In this document: positions 34,660 through 44,564 of the stretch, one piece after another | Position numbering within the stretch: the stretch's first letter is position 1 | How the letters are laid out: each line of letters starts with the position of its first letter | Translations under genes and position numbers: made by a program | Assembly: GCF_026427775.1 (NCBI RefSeq) | Contig: NZ_CP044532.1 | Location: 1,922,001 to 1,986,000, forward strand | Direction of reading: 5' to 3' | From: Arthrobacter sp. CDRTa11 | Lineage (GTDB): Bacteria; Actinomycetota; Actinomycetes; Actinomycetales; Micrococcaceae | DNA length: 64,000 nt | Notes under the pieces: model-generated | Database searches by the model: none | What the model saw: only the letters and a program-made list of their open reading frames with translations | Told to the model about the DNA's origin: nothing

Positions 34660-36186
34660 TCAGGCGGCAGCGGCCAGGAGGTCCTCCACGTAGGCCACCA
34701 GGGTGCGGACAGTGCTGCCCGTTCCCTGCTTGTGGGTGTAGCCGTACGGGCTGCCGTTGTTAAAGGACGGCCCGGCAATGTCAATGTGTGCCCAGGGGAT
34801 CTGCTCGCCGTCCTTGCCCTTGCCTACAAACTCGCGCAGGAAAACGGCGGCGGTCATCATGCCGCCGTGGCGTTCCCCGATGTTGGCGAGGTCGGCCACC
34901 TGGGAGTCAAGGCTGGGACGCAGTTCCTCCGGCAGGGGCATGGGCCACACCAGTTCACCTGCCCGGTCTGCCGCAGCCTTGAGCGGAGCCGTGACGCTGT
35001 CTGATCCCATCACTCCGGCGGTCCGGTTACCCAGCGCAATGAGCTGCGCCCCGGTCAGGGTGGCGACGTCGATGATGGCGTCCGGGTATTCCTTGCTCGC
35101 TGCCACCAGGCCGTCGGCCATCACCAGGCGCCCTTCGGCGTCGGTGTTCAGGACCTCGACTGTCTTGCCGCCGAACATGGTCAGCACATCGGCAGGCCGC
35201 GAAGCGGCACCAGAGGGCATGTTTTCGGCGATGCACAGCCAGGCGGTGGCCTTCACCTGCAGCCCAAGGCCGGCGAGCGCCAGCACAGTGTTGAGGACGA
35301 CGGCGGCACCCGCCATATCGCTCTTCATGTCACCCATGTTCAGGGCCGGCTTGATGGAGATGCCGCCGGTGTCGAAGGTGATGCCCTTTCCGACCAAAGC
35401 GATTTTTGCCGTTGCCTTGGCAGGGGCGTATTCCACCTTGACCAGGCGCGGCTGGCGGGTGGAACCCTTGCCCACGCCCATAATCCCGCCGAAGCCTTCC
35501 TTCTCGAGGCGCCGTTCATCCCACACGGTGACCTTCACGGGGAGGCCCTTGGCCAGTTCCTTGGCGGCCTCGGCGAAGGACTCCGGGTACAGGTGGCTCG
35601 GCGGCTGGTTAACCAGGGACCGGGTGGCGTTGACGGCCTTGCCGATCAGTGCCGCGCGGGTCAGGGCGGCATTGAGTTCCTTGTCCCCCGCAACTTCGGT
35701 GAAGATCACCGCGTTGCGTACGGGGTCCTTCATGCCGTTCTTGGAGGTCCGGTACTCAGTGAACGAATAGGCGCCCAGCGCTGCACCCTCGGCGAGCGCC
35801 GCGACGTCGGCGACTCCCGCCGTCGGAAGCGCAATGACAACAGTGGCAAGGCCGGCCAGTTGGCGCACTGCGGAGCCTGCGGCCCGGCGGAGTGCTTCCT
35901 CTTCCAGCACGCCGTCCGCCCCCACTTTGCCCACGCCGGCCAGGACCAGGACGCCGGCGCCTGTCTCCGGCAGCCCGGGAAGCCTGACGACCTGGTCCGC
36001 TGCGCCCGTGACACCGAGGGCCTTTAGTGAGTCAGCAACCGCCTCGGCGGACTTGGCTGCCAGGGGATTGTCGAGGAGGACGGGCCCATCAGGTCCCTGT
36101 CCGACGCCGATGACAACGGCGTCGGACGATGCCTTCCTGAGGTCCCGTGAGAGGGTACTAAGGTTAATTTCGGTATTCTTGACCAC
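34660..36186 (-). CDS. pepA: Leucyl aminopeptidase (M17)
   Basis: A 508-residue two-zinc cytosolic aminopeptidase. The catalytic C-terminal domain has GKGITFDTGGISIKP (metal Lys and Asp), MKSDMAGAA, the signature NTDAEGRLVMADGL, and a final TGSTVRTLVAYVEDL. The N-terminal half is the less conserved M17 regulatory domain. The start chosen is GTG (VVKNTEINLS) with GAGGA nine bases upstream; ATG at 36231, giving 523 residues, is the alternative. A much longer open frame upstream is antisense to the PAC2 gene. pepA near lipAB and sucB matches mycobacterial order (pepB). Confidence 0.93.
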   Translation of the reverse strand: MVKNTEINLSTLSRDLRKASSDAVVIGVGQGPDGPVLLDNPLAAKSAEAVADSLKALGVTGAADQVVRLPGLPETGAGVLVLAGVGKVGADGVLEEEALRRAAGSAVRQLAGLATVVIALPTAGVADVAALAEGAALGAYSFTEYRTSKNGMKDPVRNAVIFTEVAGDKELNAALTRAALIGKAVNATRSLVNQPPSHLYPESFAEAAKELAKGLPVKVTVWDERRLEKEGFGGIMGVGKGSTRQPRLVKVEYAPAKATAKIALVGKGITFDTGGISIKPALNMGDMKSDMAGAAVVLNTVLALAGLGLQVKATAWLCIAENMPSGAASRPADVLTMFGGKTVEVLNTDAEGRLVMADGLVAASKEYPDAIIDVATLTGAQLIALGNRTAGVMGSDSVTAPLKAAADRAGELVWPMPLPEELRPSLDSQVADLANIGERHGGMMTAAVFLREFVGKGKDGEQIPWAHIDIAGPSFNNGSPYGYTHKQGTGSTVRTLVAYVEDLLAAAA

Positions 36187-36444
36187 CGGGTCAGTCCTCA
36201 ATTCTCGAAAGATTGTTCGGGCAGGAAGCATGTTAGGCGCGCTGCCATGGAAACCCGGCTGCCGTCGGGTTGGGACGCCGCCGGGATGTCTGCGAAGCCC
36301 GTTGCCAGGCCAGTTTCGATCGTAGCCGGTATGGGCGGCGGCAGCGGAATCTTTGGAGACCTGCGCCACACCACCACACGGAATGCCCGGGCGCCCGGCA
36401 ACGTTGTAAAAGGTATCCACCCGAATCCACGAAAGGAACATCCC

Positions 36445-37383
36445 GTGCTTGAACGGATTTCCGGCTCCCTGCTGGACCCCGATGCGCTCTACGCGAGCAA
36501 CATCGAGTTGTTCCACAGCCCGGCGCTCCGCGGGCTGAACCTGGTGATGGGCTTCACCGGGTTTGCCGATGCCGGACATGTGGTCAAGCAGATCAATGCC
36601 GAGCTGCTGGACACCCTTGATGCCGAGCCGGTGGCAGTGTTCGATGCCGACCAGCTGATCGATTACAGGTCCCGGCGGCCCCACGTCTCCTTTGTGGAGG
36701 ACCACCTGCAGGACTACCAGGAGCCCCGGCTGGCGCTGTATCGGCTGATTGACGGCCTCGGAAATCCGTTCCTCCTGCTGGCCGGGTTCGAACCGGACCT
36801 TCAATGGGAGCGGTTTGCCCGTGCTGTTGTTGGGATTGTGGAAAAGCTGGACGTGAACCTGGTGACGTGGACCCATTCCATTCCCATGCCAGTTCCGCAT
36901 ACCCGCCCGGTAGGCGTCACTGTCCACGGCAACAGGCCGGAACTGATCGAGGGCATCTCGGTGTGGAAGCCCACCGTGGAGGTCCCGGCGGCTGTCGGCC
37001 ACATCCTGGAACTCCGGCTGGTTGAGGCAGGACGAAACGTGGCGGGTTACGTGATCCACGTTCCGCACTACCTGGCTGAGGCGGAATACCCCACGGCCGC
37101 AGTAGCGGGCCTGGAATACCTTGGTGCCGCAACGTCCCTGATGCTGCCCACGGACAGGCTCCGGGAAGCGGGCCGGGAAGTCGGACGCCAAATAGCTGAG
37201 CAGATAGACGCCTCCGAAGACGTCCAGCAGGTGGTGTCACGGCTGGAGACCCGCTACGACGAGAAGGCTGAGGGCACTGTCCGCCGGTCGCTCCTCGCTG
37301 ACGAAAACGACGAACTGCCCAACGGCGACGTGCTGGGGGCTGCGGTTGAGGCTTACCTCGCCAGGGAGAACCCTGCCCAGTAG
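36445..37383 (+). CDS. PAC2 family protein (proteasome assembly chaperone-like)
   Basis: A 312-residue protein of the PAC2 superfamily, widespread in Actinobacteria and named after a proteasome-assembly chaperone; its bacterial role is not settled. GLNLVMGFTGFADAGHVVKQI near residue 35, PLLLAGFEPD-type strands, and HSIPMPVPHTRPVGVTVHG near residue 150 are characteristic. The GTG start has AAGGA nine bases upstream; the frame is open further but antisense to pepA. It is divergent from pepA. Mycobacterial homologues also lie in the sigA neighbourhood. Confidence 0.87.
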   Translation: MLERISGSLLDPDALYASNIELFHSPALRGLNLVMGFTGFADAGHVVKQINAELLDTLDAEPVAVFDADQLIDYRSRRPHVSFVEDHLQDYQEPRLALYRLIDGLGNPFLLLAGFEPDLQWERFARAVVGIVEKLDVNLVTWTHSIPMPVPHTRPVGVTVHGNRPELIEGISVWKPTVEVPAAVGHILELRLVEAGRNVAGYVIHVPHYLAEAEYPTAAVAGLEYLGAATSLMLPTDRLREAGREVGRQIAEQIDASEDVQQVVSRLETRYDEKAEGTVRRSLLADENDELPNGDVLGAAVEAYLARENPAQ

Positions 37384-37455
37384 GCGGGGGTCAGTGCACC
37401 GCCGCAACGCAGGCCTATGCCCGGGCCGCCGCCCGGCCCGGGGCATAATAAGGGA

Positions 37456-38805
37456 GTGACTGCACCCCGGGCCTGGCTGATTTGGACCATCGGAATCTTC
37501 GCGTATCTGGTGGCCGTCACGCAGCGGACCTCGTTCGGTGTTGTGGGTCTTGAAGCCACCGAGCGGTTCCACGCCAGCGCATCAGCGATCTCCTTCTTCA
37601 CCGTGTTGCAGCTCCTGGTGTACGCCGGGCTGCAAATCCCGGTTGGCCTCCTGGTGGACAGGTTCGGCTCCCGGGCTATGATTGCCGGCGGCGCCCTCCT
37701 CATGGGGCTCGGCCAGCTGCAGCTTGCCTTTGCAGACAGTATCCCGGGCGGCGTTGCGGGCCGTGTGCTGGTGGGCGCCGGCGATGCCATGACCTTTATT
37801 TCCGTGATCCGGCTCATTCCGCTGTGGTTTGCCCCGTCCCGCGTGCCGCTGGTGACGCAGCTGACGGGTATGTCCGGCCAGCTTGGACAGCTGTTCAGCG
37901 TGGTCCCCTTTGCCCTGGTCCTTCATTTCTCCGGCTGGACACCGGCCTTCCTGATGCTGGCAGGCATGTCCGGAGTCGCCGTCGTGCTGGTCATTATCCT
38001 GCTGCAGGACGTCCCGCCCGGGACGCCGCGGCCGCAGGCGCAGCAGGGCCTGCGCGCCACCGGTGTGTCGCTTGCGAGGGCATGGCGCCAGCCTGGCACC
38101 AGGCTGGGACTGTGGAGCCACTTCACCATCCAGTTCAGCGGCACGGTGTTCGCCATGACGTGGGGATATCCCTTCCTGATCTCGGCTCAGGGCCTGGACA
38201 CCGGGACTGTCGCTGGACTTATGGGGCTTTACGTGGCGGGCGCTTTGGCCGTGGGCCCGTTTATTGGCCGGTTTGTCTCCAGGCACCCGCTGCGCCGCTC
38301 CACCCTGGTCCTGCTGATCGCTGCCGCCACGGCCGCTGCCTGGGCCGCGGTGCTGCTCACCCCCGGCCGTTCCCCGCTCTGGCTTCTTGCCGGGCTGGTG
38401 GTGGTGCTCGCGATCGGCGGGCCGGGTTCGATGATCGGCTTCGATTTCGCCCGGACCTTCAATCCCGCCCACCGGATCGGCACCGCGACCGGCATCGTGA
38501 ACGTGGGCGGGTTCATTGCGGCCCTGATATCGATTTTCCTGATCGGGCTTGTGCTGGACATTCTCCATGCCAGCGGGTTCTCCAACGGAGTTCTCTATGG
38601 CCTGGAACCGTTCCGGCTCGCCCTCAGCGTCCAGTTCCTGGTTCTGGGATTCGGTGCGGCCGCCACACTCGTGTGCCGCCGGAAGGTTCGCCGGCAGATG
38701 GCGGCGCAGGGGGTTGTTGTCCCTCCGCTGCTCCGCAGCCTGGCCGAACAGCGGCGGGCAACCCTGGCCCAGCGGCGCCAGGGCTCGCGGACTCCCGAGG
38801 ACTGA
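37456..38805 (+). CDS. MFS transporter
   Basis: A 449-residue major facilitator with about 12 hydrophobic helices. The loop motif DRFGSRAMIAGG (around residue 77) is the MFS motif A between helices 2 and 3, and QRTSFGVVGLEA in helix 1 is like that of nitrate/sugar-phosphate-type and other uncharacterised facilitators. The substrate is not predictable. The GTG start at 37456 is preferred over an ATG 13 codons earlier because CATAAT stands six bases before it and the sequence before it is Pro/Gly-rich. The C-terminal tail is basic (RQGSRTPED end). Confidence 0.88.
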   Translation: MTAPRAWLIWTIGIFAYLVAVTQRTSFGVVGLEATERFHASASAISFFTVLQLLVYAGLQIPVGLLVDRFGSRAMIAGGALLMGLGQLQLAFADSIPGGVAGRVLVGAGDAMTFISVIRLIPLWFAPSRVPLVTQLTGMSGQLGQLFSVVPFALVLHFSGWTPAFLMLAGMSGVAVVLVIILLQDVPPGTPRPQAQQGLRATGVSLARAWRQPGTRLGLWSHFTIQFSGTVFAMTWGYPFLISAQGLDTGTVAGLMGLYVAGALAVGPFIGRFVSRHPLRRSTLVLLIAAATAAAWAAVLLTPGRSPLWLLAGLVVVLAIGGPGSMIGFDFARTFNPAHRIGTATGIVNVGGFIAALISIFLIGLVLDILHASGFSNGVLYGLEPFRLALSVQFLVLGFGAAATLVCRRKVRRQMAAQGVVVPPLLRSLAEQRRATLAQRRQGSRTPED

Positions 38806-38888
38806 CACTTTTCCTCCACAGCATTGCCTTGTGCACATGGCGCAGATTGATTGTTCCGCGCTGTTGAACGTGCGCCAAAACTGGAGGC

Positions 38889-40145
38889 ATGACACCTCCG
38901 GAACACCTGACAGTCCAAGGCCCTGAAGACGTCCTGGGGTTTATCCCGCATTCCCTGGGGTACTGGCCGGCCGAAAGCCTGGTGGCCATGACGCTCCAGG
39001 GCAAACGGCTGGGGGCAACACTTCGGCTGGACCTGCCCGGACCTGGAACCCTCGCAGACCCGCGGGAGTTCGCGCGCACCGTTCGGGATTATCTCCGGGC
39101 GGACCAGCACGCCGATGCTGCCTTGCTGGTGTTCTTCACCAATGACGGCTGGATGGATCTCCCGCACACCTGTACCTACACCGGGCTCCTCGCGGCCCTG
39201 CAAGCCGTCTTGGGCACATCCGGGATGCCGGTCCGGGATGCCTGGTACGTAGGGGACAGGTACTGGCGCGATGCGTACTGCTCGGATCAGTCGTGTTGCC
39301 CCGTGCCCGGCCGGCCCATCGAGGAGATCCGGGACAGCAGGCTCAACGCCGAGATGGTGTACCGCGGCAGCAGTGTGGGGCCTGCCCCGGATCAGCACGC
39401 CCAGCAGCCTGGCTCCGTTTCTGCCGAAGCTGCCGCCTCCCTCCTGGCAGCGGAAGAGGAATGGTCCAGCCAACTGGACCCGCGCCGGGGGAGCCGCGCG
39501 CAGTTTGAGGCGGTCCTGGGGTTCTGGGCAGGATTGCTGGACTCTGTGCCGGGTGATGCGCTTCCGGAAGCCCACCTGGCCTTTCTCCGCGCATCGCTCC
39601 GGGCGCCGGCATGGCGGGACGCGGTGCTGGTGATGGCGGCCGCAGGGGCTGCCACCGCCCAGGAGGGGGCCGGCCATTTCGGAATTTTCGACGCCGGGTG
39701 CCTCCTTGCGCCGGTTGGCCCAGATCCTGCAGACCCGTCCTCCCCGCCAGGCAATGCCCCGCTGACCGCCGGGACGTCGGCTGACATTTCCACTCAGGGC
39801 TCCCGCGCTGCAGGCCCTGACCTGCCCGGATACGGCGAAGTCCTGCTCGGAGTGAAGCCTGTCCTGCCGGACTGGGGCAGGCTCAACAGCCTGGACCGCA
39901 TCCTGGCGAGCCTCCCCATATACGGAGGGCAGGCAGCGGCTGCCGCCCTGACAGGACGCGGGTGGATCGCCTGGTGCCGGGGCCGCGGATCGTATGCGGC
40001 CGCCTATCTGGGGCAGGCGCTCCAGGTGGAGGCGGAGTACAGGCTGGCGGAACTGATGCTGGAACTGGTGCGGCGGGGCACACTTTGCGGCTGGGCGGCA
40101 CGGAAGGAGGCGGCCTGGCAAAGGTTCCAACCGGACGCGGCCTAG
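38889..40145 (+). CDS. DUF4192 domain protein
   Basis: A 418-residue actinobacterial DUF4192 protein. The N-terminal segment VQGPEDVLGFIPHSLGYWPAES and its follow-up LVAMTLQGKRLGATLRLDLP are the family signature; the middle has VRDAWYVGDRYWRDAYC. The C-terminal part (AALTGRGWIAWCRGRGSYAAAYLGQAL) contains Ala-rich helices. It is soluble, with function unknown. It lies upstream of the sigma factor gene, separated by a hairpin at 40156. Confidence 0.87.
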   Translation: MTPPEHLTVQGPEDVLGFIPHSLGYWPAESLVAMTLQGKRLGATLRLDLPGPGTLADPREFARTVRDYLRADQHADAALLVFFTNDGWMDLPHTCTYTGLLAALQAVLGTSGMPVRDAWYVGDRYWRDAYCSDQSCCPVPGRPIEEIRDSRLNAEMVYRGSSVGPAPDQHAQQPGSVSAEAAASLLAAEEEWSSQLDPRRGSRAQFEAVLGFWAGLLDSVPGDALPEAHLAFLRASLRAPAWRDAVLVMAAAGAATAQEGAGHFGIFDAGCLLAPVGPDPADPSSPPGNAPLTAGTSADISTQGSRAAGPDLPGYGEVLLGVKPVLPDWGRLNSLDRILASLPIYGGQAAAAALTGRGWIAWCRGRGSYAAAYLGQALQVEAEYRLAELMLELVRRGTLCGWAARKEAAWQRFQPDAA

Positions 40146-40155
40146 CACCGTTGGC

Positions 40156-40177
40156 GGGGCTACCGTTCGGTAGCCCC
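40156..40177 (+). terminator. Terminator hairpin after DUF4192
   Basis: A 9-bp perfect stem, GGGGCTACC/GGTAGCCCC, has a GTTC loop and lies 10 bases after the stop codon. No T-tract follows. Confidence 0.55.
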
Positions 40178-40420
40178 GGGCGGCACCGGCATGAGGTCCT
40201 GTTTGGGAAAACCATGAGACAATGGATGCCGAGACCCGGTTGGGTCCGTGAATCAAGTGCAGGTAATGGCACCCTGACGGGAACATTACAGCCGCCCCGG
40301 CAGTTCTACTTGTAGACTCTGCCGGCCGTGGTTGCACCTGATGTTCATCACGGACTTGACAGGGTCATAGTGGTGTTGCCCGTATGGTGATTCCACAGAC
40401 CGCCGCTAGAAAGGTTTTCT

Positions 40421-41731
40421 GTGACCCCGTCTTCCGCGAAGAAGGAACCCGCCGCCCAGGACGATTTGTCCTCTGAGGAGAAGCTGGCTGCAACGAACGC
40501 CAAGCGGGCAGCCAACACTGCCGTCAAGGATGCCGCCTCCGGTGATGCCGGCACGGCTGGCAAGCCTGAACCCAAGAAGCGCGGGCCCAAGCCCGGCGCC
40601 AAAGCTGCTGCCGCGGCCGCCGGAAAGTCTGCACGCGCTGCCGACTCCGATGACGAGGACGAGGTTGAGGAAGACCTTGACGACATCATCCTTGAAGGCG
40701 CCGGCGACGACGGTGAAATCGACGCCGCCAAGGCCGCTTCCGCAGCCACGGGCAAGGGATTTGTCTACTCGGACGCCGACGACGACGACGCCCCGGTCCA
40801 GCAGGTCATGTCAGCCGGTGCTACGGCTGACCCCGTCAAGGATTACCTGAAGCAGATCGGTAAGGTTGCGCTGCTCAACGCCGAGCAGGAAGTTGACCTG
40901 GCGCTGCGGATTGAGGCGGGCCTCTTTGCCGAAGAGAAGATCAATGCCGATGACGGCTCCATGGATCCGAAGTTCCGGCGCGAGCTTGAATTCGTCATCC
41001 ACGATGGCAAGCGGGCCAAGAACCACCTGCTGGAAGCCAACCTCCGCCTGGTCGTCTCGCTGGCCAAGCGCTACACCGGCCGCGGCATGCTCTTCCTTGA
41101 CCTGATCCAGGAAGGCAACCTGGGCCTGATCCGCGCCGTGGAGAAGTTCGACTACACCAAGGGCTTCAAGTTCTCCACCTACGCCACGTGGTGGATCCGC
41201 CAGGCCATCACCCGAGCCATGGCCGACCAGGCACGCACCATCCGCATCCCGGTGCACATGGTCGAAGTCATCAACAAGCTGGCCCGCGTCCAGCGGCAGA
41301 TGCTCCAGGACCTCGGCCGCGAGCCCACGCCCGAAGAGCTTGCCCTGGAACTGGACATGACTCCGGAGAAGGTGGTGGAGGTCCAGAAGTACGGCCGCGA
41401 ACCGATTTCGCTTCACACGCCGCTTGGCGAAGACGGCGACTCCGAGTTCGGTGACCTTATCGAGGACTCCGAGGCCGTTGTTCCTGCCGACGCCGTGAGC
41501 TTCACGCTTCTGCAGGAGCAGCTGCACTCCGTGCTGGACACACTCTCCGAGCGTGAAGCCGGCGTGGTGGCCATGCGGTTCGGCCTCACCGACGGACAGC
41601 CGAAGACTTTAGACGAAATCGGCAAGGTCTACGGAGTCACGCGCGAGCGGATCCGCCAGATCGAATCCAAGACAATGTCCAAGCTCCGCCACCCGTCGCG
41701 GTCGCAGGTGCTGCGGGACTACCTGGACTAG
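40421..41731 (+). CDS. sigA: Principal RNA polymerase sigma factor
   Basis: A 436-residue primary sigma-70 factor (SigA/HrdB type). The first 130 residues are Ala/Lys-rich and then acidic, as in actinobacterial primary factors. Region 1.2 starts at [13 protein letters not shown], region 2 has [32 protein letters not shown] (-10 recognition and melting), region 3 has [10 protein letters not shown], and region 4 ends with [20 protein letters not shown] (-35 recognition HTH). The GTG start follows AGAAAGG. A possible promoter with TTGACA at 40356 lies 60 bp upstream. A terminator follows at 41761. Confidence 0.96.
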   Translation: MTPSSAKKEPAAQDDLSSEEKLAATNAKRAANTAVKDAASGDAGTAGKPEPKKRGPKPGAKAAAAAAGKSARAADSDDEDEVEEDLDDIILEGAGDDGEIDAAKAASAATGKGFVYSDADDDDAPVQQVMSAGATADPVKDYLKQIGKVALLNAEQEVDLALRIEAGLFAEEKINADDGSMDPKFRRELEFVIHDGKRAKNHLLEANLRLVVSLAKRYTGRGMLFLDLIQEGNLGLIRAVEKFDYTKGFKFSTYATWWIRQAITRAMADQARTIRIPVHMVEVINKLARVQRQMLQDLGREPTPEELALELDMTPEKVVEVQKYGREPISLHTPLGEDGDSEFGDLIEDSEAVVPADAVSFTLLQEQLHSVLDTLSEREAGVVAMRFGLTDGQPKTLDEIGKVYGVTRERIRQIESKTMSKLRHPSRSQVLRDYLD

Positions 41732-41760
41732 GCACTGGACCAAGGCACGGCATCAGGCAG

Positions 41761-41820
41761 CGCGGGGTCACCCTCCCAACGGTCCCAGTCCGTGGGAAGT
41801 GGGGCCCCGCGTCCTATTTT
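41761..41820 (+). terminator. Terminator of sigA
   Basis: CGCGGGG at 41761 pairs with CCCCGCG at 41805-41811 around a partly paired interior, followed by TCCTATTTT. It starts 29 bases after the sigA stop. Confidence 0.75.
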
Positions 41821-41863
41821 GCAGGGCTTTGGGCGGCAGGCAGTGAACTGTTGCTTAAACAAT

Positions 41864-41890
41864 CAGGACCCCTCCAGTGGAGGGGTCCTG
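41864..41890. terminator. Terminator of the DUF7455 gene
   Basis: A perfect 12-bp stem CAGGACCCCTCC/GGAGGGGTCCTG with a 3-base loop. On the minus strand it is followed by ATTGTTT, 24 bases after the DUF7455 stop codon. Confidence 0.75.
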
Positions 41891-41914
41891 ATATGTAGTA
41901 GTCAGTCGGTGAAA

Positions 41915-42136
41915 TCAATCGATTTCGACGGGTGCCTTCTCGTGAAGCCGGCCCGTCTCGTCGTGCCAGTCGGAGCTCAAGGGCTTGAGTGTTGCCTCGA
42001 CCGCACGCGAGTGGTGGCCGCAGAAGAGCAGCTCACCGCCGGAGGACTCGAGTACAACCCGGACATATGCCTGAGCTCCGCAACGATCGCACCGGTCCAG
42101 TGCGTTGAGTGTGCGGGCTGCCACTGCTGTGGTCAT
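41915..42136 (-). CDS. DUF7455 family small zinc-type protein
   Basis: A 73-residue protein related to the small conserved gene found near sigma factor genes in Actinobacteria (DUF7455 group). DRCDRCGAQAYVRVVL near the N-terminus and LLFCGHHSRAV in the middle give a likely zinc site (C-x2-C with C-x-H-H). Function is unknown. A very strong ribosome site, AAGGAGG, precedes the ATG at 42136; the open frame upstream of it has no support. Confidence 0.85.
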   Translation of the reverse strand: MTTAVAARTLNALDRCDRCGAQAYVRVVLESSGGELLFCGHHSRAVEATLKPLSSDWHDETGRLHEKAPVEID

Positions 42137-42391
42137 ATCGGCCTCCTTAGTAGATCTGTACCTCCATATAACCAGTAGTTTTAGCGAATCCATCGCAAGT
42201 ATTGGGCAAGTTCGCTGTCCGCGTAGCCGCAAGAATTGATCAAGCTCCCCGCAGGGCATCACAAAAAGATAACGGGCACGTGCCCTGTGCCTGTTTAAAA
42301 GCGTGGTGGGCCGGCGTCCCGTGGCGGCCCGGCTACCCTTGGAAGGGTGCTTTATGCACCAGCTGTTCCGTCATTGAAGGAGTTCACACCC

Positions 42392-44500
42392 GTGGCACCA
42401 AGTTCTGATTACACCGCCCGGCACCTCTCGGTACTGGAGGGCCTCGAGGCCGTCCGCAAGCGGCCGGGCATGTACATCGGATCAACAGATTCCCGCGGCC
42501 TGATGCACTGCCTCTGGGAGATCATCGACAACTCTGTGGATGAAGCCCTGGCCGGGTTCGGCCACGACATCAAGATCATCCTGCACGCGGACAACTCTGT
42601 GGAGATCCACGACGACGGACGCGGCATCCCGGTGGACATGGAACCCAAGACCGGACTCACCGGCGTCGAGGTGGTGTTCACGAAGCTCCACGCCGGCGGA
42701 AAGTTCGGCGGCGGTTCCTACACCGCCTCCGGCGGCCTTCACGGTGTTGGCGCCTCCGTGGTGAACGCCCTGTCCGCCCGCCTCGATGTTGAGGTGGACC
42801 GCGGCGGCAAAACGTACAAGATGTCCTTCCGGCGGGGAGAGCCGGGCCGGTTCAAGGACCAGGGCAGCAGGCTGGACCCGTCGGCCACGTTTGCCCCGTT
42901 TGTGGACGGTTCCGTCCTTGACGTGGTGGGCAAGGCGAAGCGGGGGATCACCGGCACCCGGATCAGGTACTGGGCCGACCGCCAGATCTTCACCCCGGAC
43001 GCCAAATTCTCCTATGACGAGCTGGCAGCCCGCGCGCGGCAGACGTCCTTCCTGGTGCCGGGGCTGAAGCTCACCGTCCGTGACGAGCGCAGGCTCGCCG
43101 GAACGCCGGGGGAAGCAGCGCCGCACGAGGAAGTCTTCCACCACGACGGCGGCATCTCGGAATTTGTTGATTTCCTGGCCGCCGATCCAGCGGTTACGGA
43201 TGTCTGGCGGCTTCACGGATCCGGAAAGTTCAAGGAAACCGTTCCGGTGCTGGATGAGCGGGGCCACAGCCAACTGGCGGAGGTGGAGCGCGACTGCGAA
43301 GTGGACGTTGCCCTCCGTTGGGGTATCGGCTACGACAGCACCGTCCGCAGCTTCGTCAACATCATCTCCACGCCCAAGGGCGGAACGCACCAGTCGGGCT
43401 TTGAGCAGGCGCTGGTGAAGACTTTCCGGAAGGCGGTGGAGAGCAACGCGCGCAAGCTCAAGGCCGGTAACGACAAAATCGAGAAGGATGACATTTTCGC
43501 CGGTCTGACGGCGGTCCTGACAGTGCGCCTCGCCGAGCCCCAGTTCGAGGGCCAGACCAAGGAGATCCTGGGCACGTCTGCCGTCCGGGCCATCGTGGCG
43601 AAGGTGGTGGAACACGAGATCAATGCCAAGCTCAACTCCGCCAACCGGAACGACAAGGCCCAGTCGGCCCTGCTGCTGGAAAAAATCGTCAGCGAAATGA
43701 AGTCGCGCATTTCCGCCCGGGTGCACAAGGAAACGCAGCGCCGCAAGAATGCCCTGGAAACCTCATCGATGCCCACCAAGCTGGCAGACTGCCGGACGGA
43801 CGACGTCGAACGTTCCGAGCTGTTTATTGTGGAAGGTGACTCGGCGCTGGGCACCGCCAAGCTGGCACGGTCCTCAGACTTCCAGGCGCTGCTGCCGATC
43901 CGCGGAAAAATCCTGAATGTTCAAAAGGCTTCGGTGGGGGACATGCTGTCCAACACCGAGTGCGCGGCCCTGATCCAGGTGGTTGGCGCCGGCTCGGGAC
44001 GCAGCTTCGATCTTGCCGCGGCGCGGTACGGAAAGGTCATCCTGATGACCGACGCGGATGTGGACGGCGCCCATATCCGGACGCTGCTGCTGACCCTGTT
44101 CTTCCGGTACATGCGGCCGATGATCCTCGACGGCCGCGTCTTTGCTGCCGTCCCGCCGCTGCACCGGGTGGAGGTCATCAACGCCGGGCAAAAGGCCAAC
44201 GAGATGATCTACACCTACTCCGAGGCCGAGCTTCACGTCCTGCTGGCGCGGCTGGCCAAGGAGGGCAAGCGCTACAAGGAGCCCATCCAGCGTTATAAGG
44301 GCCTGGGTGAAATGGACGCCGAGCAGCTTGCCGAGACCACCATGGACCCGCGGCACCGCACGCTGCGGAAGGTGGGAATCGAGAACGCCCAGCAGGCGGA
44401 GGACACCTTTGACCTGCTGATGGGCTCGGATGTGGCGCCGCGCAAGGACTTCATCATCGCCGGAGCGTCGAGCCTGGACAGGGAGCGGATCGACGCCTGA
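42392..44500 (+). CDS. parE: DNA topoisomerase IV subunit B (ATPase)
   Basis: A 702-residue GyrB/ParE-type ATPase subunit. It has the GHKL ATP site (EIIDNSVDEALAG, DDGRGIPVD, GGLHGVGASVVNALS), the transducer domain with RIRYWAD, and the TOPRIM domain with VEGDSALGTAK and LMTDADVDGAHIRTL. The neighbouring parC-type gene at 53548-56061 suggests the second, topoisomerase-IV-like pair of actinobacteria rather than the gyrBA locus near the origin. The GTG start follows GAAGGAG by about ten bases; the frame is open 15 codons further. Confidence 0.92.
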   Translation: MAPSSDYTARHLSVLEGLEAVRKRPGMYIGSTDSRGLMHCLWEIIDNSVDEALAGFGHDIKIILHADNSVEIHDDGRGIPVDMEPKTGLTGVEVVFTKLHAGGKFGGGSYTASGGLHGVGASVVNALSARLDVEVDRGGKTYKMSFRRGEPGRFKDQGSRLDPSATFAPFVDGSVLDVVGKAKRGITGTRIRYWADRQIFTPDAKFSYDELAARARQTSFLVPGLKLTVRDERRLAGTPGEAAPHEEVFHHDGGISEFVDFLAADPAVTDVWRLHGSGKFKETVPVLDERGHSQLAEVERDCEVDVALRWGIGYDSTVRSFVNIISTPKGGTHQSGFEQALVKTFRKAVESNARKLKAGNDKIEKDDIFAGLTAVLTVRLAEPQFEGQTKEILGTSAVRAIVAKVVEHEINAKLNSANRNDKAQSALLLEKIVSEMKSRISARVHKETQRRKNALETSSMPTKLADCRTDDVERSELFIVEGDSALGTAKLARSSDFQALLPIRGKILNVQKASVGDMLSNTECAALIQVVGAGSGRSFDLAAARYGKVILMTDADVDGAHIRTLLLTLFFRYMRPMILDGRVFAAVPPLHRVEVINAGQKANEMIYTYSEAELHVLLARLAKEGKRYKEPIQRYKGLGEMDAEQLAETTMDPRHRTLRKVGIENAQQAEDTFDLLMGSDVAPRKDFIIAGASSLDRERIDA

Positions 44501-44564
44501 CCGGCACTGCCACGGACCCCTGAACCCAGCCCAGGAGGGCCCTGCTCAGTCACAAGGCCGCGCC

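Noticed and set aside
34660..37191. 843-residue minus-strand frame containing pepA
   Set aside because: The upstream 330 residues are antisense to the PAC2 gene and do not resemble M17 peptidases.
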